DNA of 64,000 bases from Bog-473 sp963755375 (GTDB lineage Bacteria > Actinomycetota > Acidimicrobiia > Acidimicrobiales > RAAP-2), in the NCBI GenBank assembly GCA_963755375.1, contig CAVWKG010000002.1, positions 1 to 64,000 of the forward strand, in the 5' to 3' direction. Positions within the stretch are counted from its first letter, which is position 1. Each line of letters opens with the position of its first letter. This document shows positions 61,371 through 64,000 of this stretch, piece by piece. The notes beneath the pieces were generated by a model. It did no database searches and was not told the DNA's origin. It saw nothing but the letters and a program-made list of their open reading frames with translations. A program made the translations under genes and the position numbers.

Positions 61371-62446
61371 TGCCCGCCGTCGTCCTCGCCACCGAGTTGG
61401 CGGGCCCGCTTGTCGGCCATCAGCGCGTCGGTGAGCTCGCCGAGGTCGCCCGCCAGCACCTGGTCCAGCTTGTAGAGGGTCAGGTTGATCCGGTGATCGG
61501 TGACCCGGTTCTCCTTGAAGTTGTAGGTGCGGATCTTGTCGGTGCGGTTCCCCGCGCCGACCTGGCCGCGCCGCTGGGCCGAAATGGCGGCGGCCTGCCG
61601 GTCCTGCTCCGCCTTGAGCAGGCGCGCCCGCAGCACCACCATGGCCTTGGCGCGGTTCTGAATCTGGCTCTTCTCGTCCTGCATGGCCACGACGGTCCCT
61701 GTGGGGAGGTGCGTGATACGGACGGCGGAATCGGTCGTGTTGACCGACTGCCCCCCCGGGCCGGTGGAGCGGTAGACGTCGATCTTGAGGTCGTTCGGGT
61801 CGATGTCGATCTCGACCTCCGCCGCCTCGGGCAGCACGGTCACCGTGGCGGTGGACGTGTGGATCCTCCCCTTGGCCTCGGTCACGGGCACCCGCTGCAC
61901 GCGGTGGGTGCCCGCCTCGTGTTCCAGGCGGATGTACGCATCGCGGCCCTTCAGGAGAAACACGGCCTCGTTGATGCCGTCCTTGTCGGACGCGTCCTCC
62001 GAGAGGATCTCCACCTTCCACTTCTTCATCGCGGCGTAGCGCAGGTACATGTCGAAGAGCACGCGGGCGAACAGGTTCGCCTCGTCTCCCCCCACCGCGC
62101 CACGGATCTCCATGATCACGTTGCGACCCTCGTTTGGGTCCTTCGGCAGCAGGAGCGTCTCCATGCGTTCCTCGAGCGACGCCACCAGCGCCTCCGACCC
62201 GTCGACCTCCTGGCGCATCAGCTCGCGCTCGTCGCCCGACGCCTCGGTCAGCATCTCGCGGCCGGTGGTGACGTCCTCGCGGGCGGCGGTCAGCTCGTGC
62301 CAGGCGCGGACGATCTCACCGAGTTCCTTGTGGCGCCGCGACAGGTCGCGCAGGCGGTCGGGGTCCGAGTGGGTGGCCGGGTCCGCCAGCTCGGTCTCGA
62401 CGGTTTCGTACTCCGCTTCGAGCGCGGCCATCCGGTCGTCGAACAT
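61367..62446 (-). CDS. prfA: Peptide chain release factor 1
   Basis: A 359-residue class I release factor that recognises UAA and UAG. The GGQ motif is STGPGGQSVNTTDSAVRI and the codon-recognition tripeptide is PVT (in RVQRVPVTEAKGR), which marks RF1 rather than RF2. The N-terminal coiled coil and the C-terminal helix are complete. It lies between rpmE and prmC on the same strand, the usual order. Confidence 0.96.
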   Translation of the reverse strand: MFDDRMAALEAEYETVETELADPATHSDPDRLRDLSRRHKELGEIVRAWHELTAAREDVTTGREMLTEASGDERELMRQEVDGSEALVASLEERMETLLLPKDPNEGRNVIMEIRGAVGGDEANLFARVLFDMYLRYAAMKKWKVEILSEDASDKDGINEAVFLLKGRDAYIRLEHEAGTHRVQRVPVTEAKGRIHTSTATVTVLPEAAEVEIDIDPNDLKIDVYRSTGPGGQSVNTTDSAVRITHLPTGTVVAMQDEKSQIQNRAKAMVVLRARLLKAEQDRQAAAISAQRRGQVGAGNRTDKIRTYNFKENRVTDHRINLTLYKLDQVLAGDLGELTDALMADKRARQLGGEDDGGQ

Positions 62447-62506
62447 GCGTTTCCGGGGCTCCTCGTGAGGGCGGGGACACGGCGGGTGACGCCGGTCCCG
62501 GCCGGG

Positions 62507-62749
62507 TCAGTCCTGCGCCGCCGGGGCGGCCTTGGCCTTCGCCTTGCCCTTGCGCTCTCCGTAACGGCGCTGGAAACGCTCCACCCGGCCACCGGAGTCG
62601 ACCAGCTTCTGCTTGCCGGTGAAGAAGGGGTGGCACTCGTTGCACAGCTCGACGTGGAGATCGGCCTTCGTGGAGTGGGTGACGAACGTGTTCCCGCACG
62701 AGCACTTGACCGTCGCGTCGACGTAGTCAGGGTGGATGTCGGTCTTCAT
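62507..62749 (-). CDS. rpmE: 50S ribosomal protein bL31
   Basis: An 80-residue ribosomal protein of the zinc-containing type, with CSCGN and CNECHPFFTGKQK supplying the four metal cysteines. The start MKTDIHPDY is conserved, and a short basic Lys/Ala tail is added at the C-terminus. It lies between rho and prfA, 60 bp from the latter. Confidence 0.96.
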   Translation of the reverse strand: MKTDIHPDYVDATVKCSCGNTFVTHSTKADLHVELCNECHPFFTGKQKLVDSGGRVERFQRRYGERKGKAKAKAAPAAQD

Positions 62750-62808
62750 GGTGTCTCCAGTGTGGGTGTGAGTCGGTCCAGTGTACGGGTCGAGGCGGCT
62801 GCCTGTGA

Positions 62809-64000
62809 TCAGGTGCCCGGACCCTTGGCGATCTCGGCGAGGAACTCGTCGTTGCTCGCCGTGGTCCGGATCTTGTCCATGAGCAGCTCGAGCCCGGCGG
62901 CGTCCTTGCCGTCACTGGCCAGGGCGTTGAGCACCCGGCGCAGCTTCCAGACCTGCTGCAGCTGGCCCCGCTCGAAGAGGAGCTCCTCGTGCCGGGTCGA
63001 GCTGGCGTTGACGTCGATGGCGGGGTAGAGCCGGCGCTCCGACAGCCGCCGGTCGAGCCGCAGCTCCATGTTGCCGGTGCCCTTGAATTCCTCGAAGATG
63101 ACCTCGTCCATTTTGGAGCCGGTCTCCACGAGCGCCGAGGCCAGGATCGTCAGCGAGCCGCCCTCCTCCACGTTGCGCGCCGCGCCGAAGAACTTCTTGG
63201 GTGGGTAGAGCGCACCGGAGTCGACACCACCCGACATGATGCGGCCGGTGGCGGGAGCGGCGAGGTTGTAGGCCCGGGCGAGCCGGGTGATGCCGTCGAG
63301 GATGATGACGACGTCCCGGCCCATTTCGACGAGCCGCTTGGCCCGCTCGATGGCCAGCTCGGCCACCTGTGTGTGCTCCTCGGAGGGACGGTCGAACGTC
63401 GAGGCGATCACCTCTCCCTTCACCGAGCGGCGCATGTCGGTGACCTCTTCAGGCCGCTCGTCGACGAGCAGGACCATGAGGTGCACGTCAGGGTTGTTGG
63501 CCTCAATGGAGTGGGCGATCTGCTTCATGACCGTCGTCTTGCCGGCCTTGGGCGGCGACACGATCATGCCGCGCTGCCCCTTGCCGATCGGCGAGAGCAG
63601 GTCCACAATCCGGGCCGTGAGGTTGTCCTTGTCACCCGGCATCTCCAGATTCAGCCGCGAGTCAGGGAAGAGCGGGGTCAGGTCCTCGAAGCGGGGCCGG
63701 TTGCGCGCCTCGTCGGGGTCCATGGTCGAGACCCTGTCGATGCGCAGCAGCGCCGGGTACTTCTCGTTGTTCGAGGCCGGCCGGCACGCGCCTTCGACGT
63801 AGTCACCGCGGCGCAACGCGAACTTGCGCGCCTGGCTGATGGAGACGTACACGTCCTTGGACGAAGCCAGGTAGCCGTCGCAACGCAGGAACCCGTAGCC
63901 CTCGTCGCGCAGGTCGAGCATCCCCTTCACCTCGACGAGCTCGCCCGCGTACGGCTGCTCCTGGCCGCCGCCCTGCAGCTCGCCACCCTGGGGGCGGTCA
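62809..64000 (-). CDS. rho: Transcription termination factor Rho (5' end outside window)
   Basis: The C-terminal about 397 residues of Rho; the coding frame continues past 64,000. The RNA-binding cold-shock domain starts GMLDLRDEGYGFLRCDGYLAS. The ATPase has SPPKAGKTTVMKQIA (Walker A), VVIILDGITRLARAYN (Walker B) and the Q-loop area SGGVDSGALYPPKKFFGAARN. A Gly/Gln-rich stretch before it at the window edge (GELQGGGQEQPYAGELVEV) suggests the long N-terminal insertion common in actinobacterial Rho. It is the first of the rho-rpmE-prfA-prmC-sua5 genes in this direction. Confidence 0.95.
   Translation of the reverse strand, partial: DRPQGGELQGGGQEQPYAGELVEVKGMLDLRDEGYGFLRCDGYLASSKDVYVSISQARKFALRRGDYVEGACRPASNNEKYPALLRIDRVSTMDPDEARNRPRFEDLTPLFPDSRLNLEMPGDKDNLTARIVDLLSPIGKGQRGMIVSPPKAGKTTVMKQIAHSIEANNPDVHLMVLLVDERPEEVTDMRRSVKGEVIASTFDRPSEEHTQVAELAIERAKRLVEMGRDVVIILDGITRLARAYNLAAPATGRIMSGGVDSGALYPPKKFFGAARNVEEGGSLTILASALVETGSKMDEVIFEEFKGTGNMELRLDRRLSERRLYPAIDVNASSTRHEELLFERGQLQQVWKLRRVLNALASDGKDAAGLELLMDKIRTTASNDEFLAEIAKGPGT

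Overview
The window is a GC-rich actinobacterial chromosome segment. Three things point to Actinomycetota: the gene order rho-rpmE-prfA-prmC-sua5-(glyA)-wecA-atpZ/I-atpBEFHAGDC-murA, frequent GTG and TTG starts, and a MurA with Asp where most bacteria have the active-site Cys. I infer a deep-branching class such as Acidimicrobiia, but I cannot place it further without a search.

Region by region. (a) 1-4136: a DUF169 protein, an NfuA-like Fe-S carrier, an ATP-grasp enzyme and a B12-domain-type radical SAM protein with a C-terminal Cys-Cys-Ser-Glu-Pro tail; the last two look like one modification or ligation pathway. (b) About 4640-18358: an integration hotspot at a tRNA-Ala(CGC) gene. Three copies of the tRNA 3' end (4643, 13268 and the intact gene at 18286-18358), plus one degenerate remnant, delimit two tandem elements. 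Each element has its own 10-bp dimer repeat just inside both ends, and neither shows an integrase. Element A carries a two-component system, a lipoprotein, an HlyD/MacB-type export system and a three-gene cassette with DNA-binding and nuclease-like features. Element B carries HigBA, a broken PPOX flavoprotein gene, SDRs, DUF1330, TetR and a truncated SRPBCC protein. (c) 18437-27209: a SepX/GlpR-like membrane protein, an orphan ABC ATPase, and divergent assimilatory sulfate reduction operons (cysH-SiR-FrhB-like against cysD-cysN-siroheme synthase) around a palindromic operator. (d) 27390-35082: two large secreted paralogues with an identical beta-propeller and eight alternating Ig-like repeats each. 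(e) 35164-43972: galT, maltokinase and trehalose synthase, enoyl-CoA hydratase, MeaB, MurA, GlpX. (f) 44013-54359: the complete F1Fo ATP synthase operon with wecA and glyA. (g) 54519-59619: a plus-strand catabolic block (thiolase-like, MarR, amidohydrolase, TauD-like) that interrupts the ancestral order. (h) 59672-64000: sua5-like, prmC, prfA, rpmE and rho (cut by the window end).

Sequence-quality caution: murA and atpD, both normally indispensable, each contain a single-base frameshift. The similar frameshifts in an SDR gene (about 16.7 kb) and in the second Ig-repeat gene (34,002) may therefore be sequencing or assembly errors rather than real pseudogenes.
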